A stretch of DNA of 64,000 bases from Pseudomonas matsuisoli (GCF_014647635.1 NZ_BMPO01000010.1:1-64000); one strand, 5' to 3'. Shown: positions 8,317 through 16,644, counted from the stretch's first letter. The notes: generated by a model not told the origin, from the sequence alone. A program made the numbers and translations.

Positions 8317-9381
8317 TTAAACGGCCGCCGACTCGATCGCCTGCTGCAACACCGCACCGTCCAGCTCCTGACCGATCAGCACGAGATACGTGTTCGGCGT
8401 TTCATCGGCTGCCCAGCGGCGATCGAAATAGCTGTCGAACCGCTGCCCGACGCCATGCACGACGAGACGCATCGGTTTTTCCGGCAGCGCCACGAAACCC
8501 TTGATGCGATAGATCGTGTGCTCACGCACCAGTGTTTCCAACGTAGTCATCAGCCGGTCGCGGTCTACATTGCCAAGGTTCACAACCACCGAGTCGAACA
8601 GATCATGGTCGTGATCATGCTCCTCGTCGTCGCCATGATCGTGATGGCCCTTACGCAGGTGGATCGTTTCTTCGGACGCACGAGACAACCCGAGGATGAG
8701 GTCCAGATCGAGCCGACCCGCGTCGCTGGCGATGATCTTCACTTCCGGCGGCACCTCGCCACGCACGAGCGCCGTGACCTGCTCGACGGCGGCGGACTCG
8801 ACAAGATCGGTCTTGCTCAGGACAACGAGATCCGCCGCGACCAGCTGGTCCTCGAACAACTCATGCAATGGCGACTCGTGATCCAGATTCGGATCCGCGC
8901 GGCGCTGCTCATCTACCGCTTGAGGGTTCGCAGCGAACTGCCCGGAAGCGGCAGCCGGCGTGTCCACAAGTGTGACCACCGCGTCCACCGTGCAAGCGTT
9001 TTTGATCTCGGGCCAGTGAAACGCCTGAACCAACGGTTTGGGCAATGCCAGGCCGCTGGTCTCGATGAGGATATGATCGATGTCGGCGCGGCGCTCGATC
9101 AGCTCGCGCATCACCGGGTAGAACTCTTCCTGCACCGTGCAGCACATGCAGCCGTTGGACAATTCGTACAGCTGGCCCGCCTGCTCGTTGCCGTCCTCGT
9201 CACAGCCGATGCCACAACCCCGCAGGATGTCGCCATCGATGCCCAATTCCCCGAACTCATTGACGATCACGGCAATGCGGCGCCCTTCGGCGTTGTCGAG
9301 GATATGGCGCAGCAGCGTGGTCTTGCCGCTGCCCAGGAAGCCGGTAACGATCGTGACGGGGATCTTGCTGGTGCTGTTCAT
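8317..9381 (-). CDS. cobW: CobW-family GTPase (cobalt/zinc metallochaperone)
   Basis: A 354-residue G3E-family P-loop GTPase of the CobW/COG0523 group. Its role in cobalamin synthesis is thought to be delivery of Co2+ to the CobN chelatase. It has the P-loop GFLGSGKTT (residues 14-22), the CMCC metal-binding motif (78-81), the base-recognition motif SKTD (189-192) and a histidine-rich stretch, HHDHGDDEEHDHDHD, at 246-260 that probably binds metal; the CobW C-terminal domain follows. The ATG at 9381 was chosen over further upstream starts because homology begins there and AGGA lies about eight bases before it. Riboswitch control and position directly upstream of cobN support a cobalt, rather than zinc, role. 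Confidence 0.93.
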   Translation of the reverse strand: MNSTSKIPVTIVTGFLGSGKTTLLRHILDNAEGRRIAVIVNEFGELGIDGDILRGCGIGCDEDGNEQAGQLYELSNGCMCCTVQEEFYPVMRELIERRADIDHILIETSGLALPKPLVQAFHWPEIKNACTVDAVVTLVDTPAAASGQFAANPQAVDEQRRADPNLDHESPLHELFEDQLVAADLVVLSKTDLVESAAVEQVTALVRGEVPPEVKIIASDAGRLDLDLILGLSRASEETIHLRKGHHDHGDDEEHDHDHDLFDSVVVNLGNVDRDRLMTTLETLVREHTIYRIKGFVALPEKPMRLVVHGVGQRFDSYFDRRWAADETPNTYLVLIGQELDGAVLQQAIESAAV

Positions 9382-9439
9382 GGGGCAGTCCTGAAAAATG
9401 AAGAGATGAAAAGATGAAAAGATGGAGAGATGAAAGTGG
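9382..9439. repeat. Short imperfect AGATGAAA repeats upstream of cobW
   Basis: Between about 9399 and 9436 the plus strand repeats variants of AGATGAAA four or five times (AATGAAG, AGATGAAA, AGATGAAA, AGATGGAG, AGATGAAA). On the transcribed strand this is a CU-rich leader just before the cobW ribosome binding site. Its function is unknown and it could simply be replication slippage. Confidence 0.55.
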
Positions 9440-9799
9440 TCAGGTATCCAGCGCGGGAATGCGCGCGACAAATTTGCCTTTGATGCCAGCCGGCCAGGTG
9501 CGAAACGGTACCTGGCCGGTTTCTGATTCAGTGTATTTGCCGGCGTAGTCGAGCAGCGCCTCGGCAGCCGTTTCGTCCGGCGTGAAGCCGCCCAGTACAT
9601 ATGTGATCTTGCCGGGTGCACGTAGCACCGCCGCGCAATGGCGCTGGCAGGTCATAAGGCAGCGGGTGCGGGTGACGGTCAAAGCGGAGGCCTTGGCCTG
9701 TTGCTCGACGAGAGAGGCAAATCGCTCACCTTTGCGCTCCACACCAGACTCATCCTGCCCGCAGGTTTCGCAGACGATCAGCGTTGTGGGCTGCGTCAA
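9440..9799 (-). CDS. DUF1636 family cysteine-rich protein, TTG start
   Basis: A 119-residue protein of the DUF1636 family, small cysteine-rich proteins often encoded in cobalt/B12 gene clusters. It has CETC at residues 10-13 and a second cluster with cysteines at 47, 51 and 55 (RCLMTCQRHC), resembling the 2Fe-2S ferredoxin-like arrangement of the family. No ATG or GTG lies between the end of cobO and the conserved LIVCETCG segment, so the start is taken as the TTG at 9799, which overlaps the cobO stop codon (TTGA) and follows GGGGTGG. It lies between cobO and cobW in the operon. A role in cobalt or electron delivery is a guess from context. Confidence 0.82.
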   Translation of the reverse strand: MTQPTTLIVCETCGQDESGVERKGERFASLVEQQAKASALTVTRTRCLMTCQRHCAAVLRAPGKITYVLGGFTPDETAAEALLDYAGKYTESETGQVPFRTWPAGIKGKFVARIPALDT

Positions 9800-10404
9800 A
9801 AGTCCACCCCGGCCTGGCCTTTCACACCGGCCTTGTACGCATGTTTGACGTCTTTGATCTCGCTCACGGTATCTGCCAGCTCCACCAGCTCGGGCTTGGC
9901 CGCACGGCCAGTGATGATGACCGTCTGCATGTGCGGGCGATTGCGGATCGCTTCCAGAACGGTGTCGAGGTCGAGGTAGTTGTTCTTGAACATGTAGGTC
10001 AACTCGTCCAGGACGACAAGGTTCAGGCTCTCGTCCTGCAGCATGCGCGCAGCATGGGTCCAGGCTTCGTCCGCGGCGGCCTTGTCCTTGTCCCAATCCT
10101 GGGTGTTCCAGGTGAAGCCGGTGGCCATCTGGTGGAACTGCACGCCGGGCGCCTGGCGCTGAAGGTAGACGACTTCACCGGAGGTCTGCTGCCCCTTGAT
10201 GAACTGCACGACACCCGCCTGATGACCGTATCCCAGCGCTCGGTACAGAGTGCCGAACGCTGACGTGGTCTTGCCCTTGCCGTTACCGGTAATGAGGATG
10301 AAGATGCCGCGCTCGATCTGCGCCCGCTCCATGCCCGCATCTACCACGGCCTTCTTGCGCTTCATGCGCTCGGCGTGGTTCTGCTTCTTCTCTTCGTCGA
10401 TCAT
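9796..10404 (-). CDS. cobO: Cob(I)yrinic acid a,c-diamide adenosyltransferase CobO (BtuR/CobA type)
   Basis: The 202-residue enzyme transfers the adenosyl group of ATP to the Co(I) of corrinoids in the cytoplasm, a late step of adenosylcobalamin synthesis and salvage. The P-loop GNGKGKTTS is at residues 40-48, followed by the family segments GVVQFIKG, LVVLDELTYM and VIITGRAA. The ATG at 10404 has GGAG seven bases upstream; in-frame codons further upstream belong to the riboswitch leader. It is the first gene after the cobalamin riboswitch, so its translation or transcription should be directly controlled by B12. A second, unrelated adenosyltransferase (PduO type) is encoded at 34291-34869. 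Confidence 0.96.
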   Translation of the reverse strand: MIDEEKKQNHAERMKRKKAVVDAGMERAQIERGIFILITGNGKGKTTSAFGTLYRALGYGHQAGVVQFIKGQQTSGEVVYLQRQAPGVQFHQMATGFTWNTQDWDKDKAAADEAWTHAARMLQDESLNLVVLDELTYMFKNNYLDLDTVLEAIRNRPHMQTVIITGRAAKPELVELADTVSEIKDVKHAYKAGVKGQAGVDF

Positions 10405-10547
10405 CTGCGGCTCCGACAAAAGACCACACAGGCGTGGCCAAAAAATTCGGGCGCTCGGGGGAAACGGTTTGCACCGTCGACACGGGATGACGCCTCGCCA
10501 ACGGGCGATGCGCGATTCCGGTACCCACACCCCGAGGTACGCCATGG

Positions 10548-10730
10548 CGATCGATCAGGCCGGTCTTCTGGCTCGCCGTCTTCCGCAGCCTGCGCCTTCC
10601 CGGGGTCACCAGTGGCGATTGCAAGCGCGTCAGGCTTTACAGCAGCGGGGGCTGCACCGGGATGGGCCTGCAGCCGTACCGGACTTCCCGTTTCACCCCT
10701 CACGGGGCACCTGTTCGAAGGCGCGAGGGT
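10548..10730 (-). ncRNA. Cobalamin riboswitch controlling the cob operon
   Basis: Read on the minus strand, this leader contains the core of the AdoCbl riboswitch: GGTGCC followed by TGAAACGGGAAGTCCGGT, then a GC-rich arm, the GCCACTGG element, GGGAAGGCGC, and the B12 box GAGCCAGAAGACCGGCC near 10556-10573. The order and spacing match the family. The 140 bases between the B12 box and the cobO start contain a run of six U (about 10440-10445) after a GC-rich segment, which could belong to an expression platform, but I could not resolve a clean terminator. High B12 should repress all six downstream genes. Exact ends are approximate. Confidence 0.93.
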
Positions 10731-10869
10731 ACCTGAGTCATGGTGGAGCGGCAATTGGAGAGGGCTCGGTGGTTGGGTTTTGGGGTGGGGATCGTTTGAG
10801 TATTTTGCTGCCTGTTAAGGCGCCTATCGCACCGCGGTAGATCCGGAGCGTTTGTGGAGCGGCTGCCGA

Positions 10870-10970
10870 CGCATTCGCGGCCAAGGCCGCTCCTACACAA
10901 GCGTGCTGATTTCTCCTATTGATGTCTTTTCTTGCGCCACCCTGTAGGAGCGGCCTTGGCCGCGAATGCG
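10870..10970. repeat. REPIN (inverted REP pair) between the cob operon and hprA
   Basis: Two facing REP copies, CGCGGCCAAGGCCGCTCCTACA and its near-complement, are separated by about 45 bases. The remaining bases of this 438-base gap (10741-11178) should hold the divergent promoters of the cob operon and hprA; I could not pick clear promoter hexamers. Confidence 0.88.
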
Positions 10971-11178
10971 CCAGCCGACTCAACACAAGGCTAGAGAATG
11001 ACCGCAAAACCCTTGATCCAAACGTCCTCGGTTGGCGCACTACGCGACCGATCACCCACATAACCAAGACGATAGACCAGTTGCGCGTTCAGCCTGTCCG
11101 TGGCGTACTTCGACGGCCTGGGGACATCAATGTGGTCCTCTCCATCGAACCGATAACAATGAATCAGGAACCCGCCAC

Positions 11179-12144
11179 ATGAGCGAACAGCGCCGCGCCG
11201 TCTTTCTCGATCACGCTTCCCTTGATCTGGGTGATCTCGACATGTCTCCGCTCGAGGCAGCTTTCGACCAGTTGGATATCCATGCCGCTACCGATCCCGC
11301 TCAGGTTGTAGAGCGCATACGCGATGCGCAGGTCGTCATCTCGAACAAGGTCAAGCTGGATGCGGCGGCATTTGCCGCAGCGCCGAAGCTTAAGCTCATC
11401 ATTGTCGCGGCCACGGGCACCAACAATGTCGATCTGCAAGCGGCGAAAGCTCATGGCGTGACGGTGTGCAACTGCCAGGGTTACGGCACGCCATCCGTCG
11501 CGCAGCACACGATCATGCTGCTACTGGCACTCGCCACCCGTCTGCCTGATTACCACGATGCGGTACGCGCGGGTCGCTGGCAGAAGGCGGATCAATTCTG
11601 CTTCCTCGACTACCCAATTTTCGAACTGTCCGGGAAAACGCTCGGCATCCTCGGCTATGGGGAACTCGGCAGTGCCGTCGCGCGACTGGCAGAAGCCTTC
11701 GGAATGAAAGTGCTTATCGGGCAACTGCCCGGACGTCCCGCATCACAGGATCGCCTGGCGCTCGACGACCTGCTTCCGCAGGTGGACGCCCTGTCCCTGC
11801 ACTGCCCGCTTACTGACCAGACACGCAACCTGATCGGCGCCCGCGAACTCGCCCTGCTCAAGCCAGGCGCGTTCGTGATCAATGCGGGCCGCGGCGGGTT
11901 GGTTGATGAAGTGGCACTGGTCGACGCGCTACGTAGTGGCCATCTAGGCGGTGCCGGCTTCGACGTGCTGACACAAGAGCCACCGAAAGACGGTAACCCG
12001 CTACTCGCTGGCGACGTTCCCCGGCTCATCGTTACACCCCACAGCGCCTGGGGTAGCCGCGAGGCCCGTCAGCGGATCGTAGGGCAGTTGGCGGAAAGCG
12101 CCGAAGCATTCGCAAAAGGTGCTCCGGTCCGAGTCGTCGAGTAA
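11179..12144 (+). CDS. hprA: D-2-hydroxyacid dehydrogenase, probably glycerate dehydrogenase/hydroxypyruvate reductase
   Basis: A 321-residue NAD(P)-dependent D-isomer-specific 2-hydroxyacid dehydrogenase. The Rossmann motif GYGELG is at 159-164 and the catalytic triad is Arg238 (NAGRGG), Glu267 (QEPP) and His288 (TPHSAW). Homologues next to rsmC in other pseudomonads are annotated HprA, which reduces hydroxypyruvate to D-glycerate in serine-cycle and glyoxylate metabolism; substrate specificity is inferred from this. The ATG at 11179 follows AGGAA and was preferred to upstream in-frame codons that lack homology. It ends 30 bases before rsmC on the same strand, so the two are probably co-transcribed. 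Confidence 0.88.
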   Translation: MSEQRRAVFLDHASLDLGDLDMSPLEAAFDQLDIHAATDPAQVVERIRDAQVVISNKVKLDAAAFAAAPKLKLIIVAATGTNNVDLQAAKAHGVTVCNCQGYGTPSVAQHTIMLLLALATRLPDYHDAVRAGRWQKADQFCFLDYPIFELSGKTLGILGYGELGSAVARLAEAFGMKVLIGQLPGRPASQDRLALDDLLPQVDALSLHCPLTDQTRNLIGARELALLKPGAFVINAGRGGLVDEVALVDALRSGHLGGAGFDVLTQEPPKDGNPLLAGDVPRLIVTPHSAWGSREARQRIVGQLAESAEAFAKGAPVRVVE

Positions 12145-12173
12145 GCTCTGCGGTTTTTTTGCAGGAGCCTCAG

Positions 12174-13172
12174 ATGGACCCGCGAAGCGAAGTATTGCTG
12201 CGTCAGGCCGAACTCTTCACCGGTTCGGTCCTTTTGGCGGGTCTGCCGGCGGACGATCTCCTGCATAACTTGCCGGACGCCTCTGGCTGGACGTGGCATT
12301 TCGGCGACCACCGTCACCTCGGTCAACGGTTCGGTGCACGCACAACGTTTGGCGTGACGCCACCAGAAGCCGAGACAGATACAGCCGTCCTGTTCCTGCC
12401 GAAATCCCGCGAGCTGACCGACTACCTGCTAGCGACTCTGGCGTCTCGCCTTACGGGAAAATTGCTGTATCTGGTCGGCGAAAAACGCGGCGGCATCGAA
12501 CGTGCCGCGCGCCAGCTCGAGGCTTTCGGCAAGCCACAGAAACTGGACAGTGCCCGTCACTGCCAGCTTTGGAAAGTCCGCATCGAGCAGCCAGTTCCCG
12601 CGCCAGACCTCACTTCGCTCGCTCAACGTTTCACCCTGGACCTTGCCGACGGCCCGCTACAGGTCGTCAGTCTGCCTGGGGTATTCGCCCACGGTCGCCT
12701 CGACCGAGGCAGCGCGCTGCTTCTCGAACATCTGGACGGTTTACCTAGCGGGCACCTTTTGGACTTCGGTTGTGGCGCAGGCGTGATCGGCTCCTGGCTC
12801 AAACGCCGCTACCCGGCTAGCCAAGTGAGCCTGATGGACGTCGACGCATTCGCCGTCGAGGCCAGTCGCCTGACATTGGCGGCCAATAATCTGGAAGGGT
12901 CAGTCTTCGCGGGCGATGGCATTGGCGATGCACCGGAAGCGCTTGTGGGCATCATCAGTAATCCGCCCTTTCACCAGGGCGTTCATACCCACTATCAGGC
13001 CAGTGAAGAACTGCTTCGCCAGGCCCATGCGCACCTCGAACGCAGCGGAGAGATACGGATCGTGGCCAACAGCTTCCTGCGCTATCCGCCACTGATCGAG
13101 CAGCATCTGGGCTCATGCCAGACGCTGGCCGAGCGTGAGGGGTTTCGTATTTATCGGGCGGGTAAGCGGTGA
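12174..13172 (+). CDS. rsmC: 16S rRNA (guanine(1207)-N2)-methyltransferase RsmC
   Basis: The 332-residue enzyme methylates G1207 of 16S rRNA in the 30S subunit using S-adenosylmethionine. It has the two-domain layout of RsmC: a degenerate N-terminal methyltransferase-like half and a catalytic C-terminal half with the SAM motif DFGCGAG (197-203) and the NPPF active-site motif (263-266). The ATG at 12174 has GCAGGAG eight bases upstream, a much better start than the in-frame TTG 15 bases earlier. It follows hprA closely and is followed by a REPIN. Confidence 0.93.
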   Translation: MDPRSEVLLRQAELFTGSVLLAGLPADDLLHNLPDASGWTWHFGDHRHLGQRFGARTTFGVTPPEAETDTAVLFLPKSRELTDYLLATLASRLTGKLLYLVGEKRGGIERAARQLEAFGKPQKLDSARHCQLWKVRIEQPVPAPDLTSLAQRFTLDLADGPLQVVSLPGVFAHGRLDRGSALLLEHLDGLPSGHLLDFGCGAGVIGSWLKRRYPASQVSLMDVDAFAVEASRLTLAANNLEGSVFAGDGIGDAPEALVGIISNPPFHQGVHTHYQASEELLRQAHAHLERSGEIRIVANSFLRYPPLIEQHLGSCQTLAEREGFRIYRAGKR

Positions 13173-13228
13173 TGTGAGACCGCGCAGATTGCAGTCCGAT
13201 CTGCACATCTATGGCGCCGTAAGATTCT

Positions 13229-13293
13229 GATCGCCCACAAGTGGGCTCCTACAGGGTTGGCTGCTTTTGTAGGAGCCCACTTGTGGGCGATCG
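13229..13293. repeat. REPIN downstream of rsmC
   Basis: Two facing copies of GATCGCCCACAAGTGGGCTCC are separated by a short loop, giving a long perfect hairpin between the convergent rsmC and M48 peptidase genes. Confidence 0.9.
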
Positions 13294-13318
13294 CTTTTAG
13301 CCACAGACCAAGGCCCCA

Positions 13319-13350
13319 ACAAAAAAGCCACGGCGAGCTTACCGTGGCTT
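13319..13350 (-). terminator. Rho-independent terminator of the M48 peptidase gene
   Basis: On the minus strand AAGCCACGG pairs with CCGTGGCTT around an eight-base loop and is followed by six T. It lies about 20 bases past the peptidase stop codon. Confidence 0.88.
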
Positions 13351-13372
13351 GATCAACACACCTTAACGCGAC

Positions 13373-14188
13373 CTACCCTTTCTTCGCCTGCTCATACAGC
13401 GGCATCACCTTGGGAATTGCTGCCTGCAACGCTTGTGTCCTCGACTCTGACGACGGGTGCGTGCTCATGAACTCCGGCGGGGAGCTTTCGTTGGCCTGCG
13501 CCATTTTTTGCCAGAGTGTCAGCGCGGCGTTGGGGTTGTAACCACCGCGCGCAGAGAGCTCGAGCCCGATCAGATCGGCTTCATTCTCGTTGGAGCGGCT
13601 ATTAGGCAGCGTCATCAGATATTGGACGCCGGTATTCGCCAATTGCAGGCCTCCTGCGCCGACACCGAACGCAGCGCCAAGCTGAGTCGCCATCTGCACA
13701 CCGTACGCTTTGGACATTGCCTCGCGTCCGTGCTCGCGCAGCGCGTGAGCGATCTCATGCCCCATGACTGCGGCAATCTCGTCATCGGTGAGTTTCAGCT
13801 TCTCGACCAGACCGCTATAGAAAATGATCTTGCCGCCAGGCCCGCAGTTGGCATTGAGCTCGTCACTGTCGATGACGTTGACGTCCCACGCCCATTGCGC
13901 TGCATCGGGGCGGAATGACGTGGCTTGCGGAATGAGACGATTGGCAACGCCCTGTACGCGTTTGGCGATCGCGCTGTTCTTGTCCAGCACGCCTTTACCG
14001 GAGGCTTCCGACAGCGTCTTCTGGTAGGACTCGGCGTACATCTGGTTGACCTGATCGGTCGACAGCATGCTGAACATGTACTGCTTGCGATCGACGCCGA
14101 CCGCACCGCCACTGGTCGTGTTGACCGCCTGGCACCCTGCCAGGACAACGGCCGCCACCAGGGCGGAAATGGATAGTGTTTTTTTCAT
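13373..14188 (-). CDS. M48 family zinc metalloprotease, lipoprotein
   Basis: A 271-residue periplasmic lipoprotein peptidase of the M48 (Oma1/BepA/LoiP-like) family. The signal peptide ends in a lipobox, LAGC, with the lipidated Cys at residue 19. The zinc motif HEIAH is at 144-148 and the third ligand is probably in NENEAD (about 203-208). Relatives act in outer-membrane protein quality control; the substrate here is unknown. The ATG at 14188 follows GGAGAGG and begins the signal peptide, unlike the upstream in-frame start. The gene has its own terminator and lies 98 bases from the upstream SRAP gene. Confidence 0.93.
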   Translation of the reverse strand: MKKTLSISALVAAVVLAGCQAVNTTSGGAVGVDRKQYMFSMLSTDQVNQMYAESYQKTLSEASGKGVLDKNSAIAKRVQGVANRLIPQATSFRPDAAQWAWDVNVIDSDELNANCGPGGKIIFYSGLVEKLKLTDDEIAAVMGHEIAHALREHGREAMSKAYGVQMATQLGAAFGVGAGGLQLANTGVQYLMTLPNSRSNENEADLIGLELSARGGYNPNAALTLWQKMAQANESSPPEFMSTHPSSESRTQALQAAIPKVMPLYEQAKKG

Positions 14189-14286
14189 GGCGCCTCTCCG
14201 CAAAAACTGCGTCGTATCCTAGGGTCAGTCGCAGCCCGGTCGCAAGCCACGCGGCGCCAACCAGAGCACGATTAGTAAAGGAGCCC

Positions 14287-14901
14287 TCACGCCGGGGTCA
14301 GGCACTCAGGAGCATCCAATTTAGGGTCGTTGACGAACGTCGCCAGCGCGCGCTCCCGAAGCTGGGGCCCGGCTTGCGCCAAAATCTCGCGGATTCGCGA
14401 TAGCGGCGTCTCGGCGTCCAGCCACTCATTGAGCACGTTGCCATCCAGCAGAATCGGTCGCCGCAAGGTGGCGGCCGCCTGGGTGATGACTGCGGCGCTG
14501 TAGTAATCCTGCCCATAGGCGGGATAGCACTCCCAAATCGCAGCCAGATATTGGATGCTGCCTTCGCTGGTGATCCAGTAAGGGCGTTTGCGAACACCGC
14601 GCCACTCGTAGAAGCCGTTGGCCGGTATGGCACAACGTCGGAGACCAAAGGCCTCGCGGAACATCGGCTGCTCTTCCACCGTTTCGGCGCGAGCATGTGC
14701 AGGTGTTCGGGAAAAATCGGTCATCCACGCGGGCGTCAGCCCCCAGCGCGCCTGGAGCAGTTCCCGTTGCGAGCCGGCGGACTTCATAACCAGAATCTGT
14801 GCGCCAGGCGCAATGCTCCAATGCGGGTCCAGACCGACGGGAAAACCGGGAAGCGCCGCGAACGCGGCATCCCAACGAAACAGGGCGAAACGACCACACA
14901 T
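14287..14901 (-). CDS. SRAP-family (YedK/HMCES-like) protein with altered active site
   Basis: A 204-residue SOS-response-associated peptidase (SRAP) family protein. YedK and HMCES use Cys2 to cross-link to abasic sites in single-stranded DNA and so shield them. Here Cys2 is kept (MCGRF), and the GFYEW glutamate is present at 99. However, the conserved NARAET asparagine is replaced by His (AHARAET, residue 69), and the conserved His of the HDRMP motif is absent (ATLRRPILL, Thr at 145). The start at 14901 is required to place Cys at position 2; the longer frame begins seven codons earlier. So DNA cross-linking may be retained while its reversal or proteolysis is changed. It may be a conserved pseudomonad subfamily and not a decayed gene. 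Confidence 0.85.
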   Translation of the reverse strand: MCGRFALFRWDAAFAALPGFPVGLDPHWSIAPGAQILVMKSAGSQRELLQARWGLTPAWMTDFSRTPAHARAETVEEQPMFREAFGLRRCAIPANGFYEWRGVRKRPYWITSEGSIQYLAAIWECYPAYGQDYYSAAVITQAAATLRRPILLDGNVLNEWLDAETPLSRIREILAQAGPQLRERALATFVNDPKLDAPECLTPA

Positions 14902-14931
14902 GCAGAACAACCAGATGGGCAATGACAGTAA

Positions 14932-15195
14932 TCAGCAGAGCAGTTCGCCTGGAAAGCTATCGGGCTCTTCGTACTGCTGAGGCTCCGCGGCATTGTACGT
15001 GTCGATCAGGATTCGCGCCCGGTCCGCGCGCTCGTCATCAACATGGATGCCCAATAAGCCGGCCACCGGTAGTTCGCCAACGGCGCCAATCAGGTGCCGA
15101 CCCGACAAGTGGGCATCGATCCCCTCGGCTTCCAGCATCCCCACCAGCATTTCCGCTTCCAATAGATCCCGCGGCTCATAGACGCGGCGCATCAT
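14932..15195 (-). CDS. DUF2007 domain protein
   Basis: An 87-residue small soluble protein of the DUF2007 (putative signal-transducing) family, with the usual pattern RVYEPRDLLEAEML then VGMLEAEGIDAHLSG. Its function is unknown; family members are named for similarity to part of PII-like proteins. The ATG at 15195 overlaps the stop codon of the upstream CPXCG gene (ATGA), so the two are translationally coupled; a second ATG follows immediately at 15192. It ends 30 bases before the SRAP gene on the same strand. Confidence 0.88.
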   Translation of the reverse strand: MMRRVYEPRDLLEAEMLVGMLEAEGIDAHLSGRHLIGAVGELPVAGLLGIHVDDERADRARILIDTYNAAEPQQYEEPDSFPGELLC

Positions 15196-15374
15196 TCGTC
15201 TTCCCGGCGCACGTCGAGGGCCCATTCCAGACCGTCGCTACGCAAATCGAACACGATGGGCCGGCAGCAAACGGGACAATCTTCGATGTATTGCTGATCA
15301 CCCCCTGACAGATCCAGGACGGCTTCCACCGGCTCACCGCAATAGGGGCACTCATAATCCTGTGTTTCGAGCAT
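15192..15374 (-). CDS. CPXCG-motif cysteine-rich protein
   Basis: A 60-residue protein with two zinc-knuckle-like motifs, CPYCGEP (Cys9, Cys12) and DCPVCCRP (Cys33, Cys36, Cys37), matching the small CPXCG protein family of gammaproteobacteria. It probably binds zinc; its function is unknown. It starts at the ATG at 15374 and its stop overlaps the start of the DUF2007 gene. The start is divergent from the acyltransferase gene, with about 105 bases between. Confidence 0.88.
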   Translation of the reverse strand: MLETQDYECPYCGEPVEAVLDLSGGDQQYIEDCPVCCRPIVFDLRSDGLEWALDVRREDE

Positions 15375-15480
15375 GGCGGACCTCGCGAGTCAGTTGGAAT
15401 ATAATCCCCGCCCCGCTCGCCAGTGGCATAGCCAAAGGCGGCTGGAAGCGACTGCAATCCTATTCATCACAGAGAGCACG

Positions 15481-16644
15481 ATGGACGAATTCGAAGCCAT
15501 CCGACCCTACGCGGACGACGAAGTTGCCGGTGTCATCGACCGACTGCTAAACGACCCTGCGTTCATCAACGTCATTACCCGGTTCCGCTTTCCCCACTAT
15601 GCGGATCGCTTAGGTTGGGTGCTCAAGCCATTGGTGAAGCTTCGCCTGCGCCAGAAATTCGGCTCGACCCGTACTGTCGATGCCATGCAGCTCAAAATCG
15701 AACCTTACATCGACCGCTCCATCGATCACGCCACTGACGGCGTAACGTTCAGTGGCGTCGATCGTTTGAATCCACAGAGCCCCTATCTGTTCCTGGCGAA
15801 CCACCGGGATATCGTGATGGATCCTGCGTTCGTTAACTTCGCGGTGTTCCACGGAGGCCTGCAAACGCCGCGGATCGCCATTGGCGACAACCTGCTGCAG
15901 AAGCCTTTCGTCAGCGACCTCATGCGGGTCAACAAGAGCTTCATCGTTCGCCGCTCGCTACCGAGCCGCAAGGAAAAGCTCGCGGCGTACCAGCTGCTTT
16001 CGGCCTACATCAATCACTCCCTGCGCAACGATGGCGCGTCGATATGGATTGCACAGGCCGAAGGCCGGGCGAAGGACGGCGACGATCGCACCGATTCGGC
16101 GATCCTCAAGATGTTCCACATGAGCCGCAAGGAAGAGCCGTTCGCTGATCTCGTCAGAGCGCTACGCATCGTGCCGGTGTGCATCAGCTACGAGTACGAC
16201 CCGTGCGATGCCGCCAAGGCGCGTGAGCTCTACACGCGTGCAACGACCGGTGGCTACTCCAAAGCGCCGGGCGAAGACGACACCAGCATTGCGCTTGGCA
16301 TCACCGGCTACAAAGGCCGTGTACACATCGCGTTTTGCGATCGCATTGATGGCGAATTTCCTGATGCGAAACTGCTGGCGCAGGAGGTGGACCGGCGGAT
16401 CCTTTCGAATTATCGGCTGTTTCCGGTCAACTACCTGGCCTATGCCTTGTGGGATGCGCAGGATGCGGAAATCGAAGTACCCGTGGCAACGACACTGTTC
16501 ACGGAGACTGAGCTCGATAAAGCGCGTCAGGAATGGCAGCGCCGGTTGGAGGCATGCCCGGCAGAACACCGCCCCTACCTCATCCTGCAGTACGCGATGC
16601 CGGTGCGTAACTACTACCGCGTCAAAGCCGGCCTACCGCTGTAG
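15481..16644 (+). CDS. Glycerolipid acyltransferase-like protein
   Basis: A 387-residue protein of the 1-acyl-glycerol-3-phosphate acyltransferase (PlsC/PlsB-like) superfamily. The catalytic block reads ANHRDIVMD at 106-114, with His108 and an acidic partner, followed by FIVRR and the conserved block WIAQAEGRAKDG in place of the usual EGTRS. The His-to-Asp spacing is one residue longer than the canonical HX4D, so the nucleophile pairing may involve Asp110 or Asp114. There is no obvious transmembrane segment. The ATG at 15481 was preferred over an in-frame start 108 bases upstream that lies in the divergent promoter region. The substrate is unknown; phospholipid synthesis is likely. Confidence 0.85.
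   Translation: MDEFEAIRPYADDEVAGVIDRLLNDPAFINVITRFRFPHYADRLGWVLKPLVKLRLRQKFGSTRTVDAMQLKIEPYIDRSIDHATDGVTFSGVDRLNPQSPYLFLANHRDIVMDPAFVNFAVFHGGLQTPRIAIGDNLLQKPFVSDLMRVNKSFIVRRSLPSRKEKLAAYQLLSAYINHSLRNDGASIWIAQAEGRAKDGDDRTDSAILKMFHMSRKEEPFADLVRALRIVPVCISYEYDPCDAAKARELYTRATTGGYSKAPGEDDTSIALGITGYKGRVHIAFCDRIDGEFPDAKLLAQEVDRRILSNYRLFPVNYLAYALWDAQDAEIEVPVATTLFTETELDKARQEWQRRLEACPAEHRPYLILQYAMPVRNYYRVKAGLPL

Noticed and set aside
8077-9417. A 446-codon open frame on the plus strand opposite cobW
   Set aside because: The opposite strand encodes CobW with all its motifs. The plus frame has no family signature.
10404-10547. An intrinsic terminator as the riboswitch expression platform
   Set aside because: There is a T-run near 10440, but no uninterrupted GC stem directly before it. 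The control mechanism is left open.
15400-15405. A TATAAT hexamer between the CPXCG gene and the acyltransferase gene
   Set aside because: It looks like a -10 box for the acyltransferase, but I found no -35 hexamer at a suitable distance, so I did not list it as a promoter.
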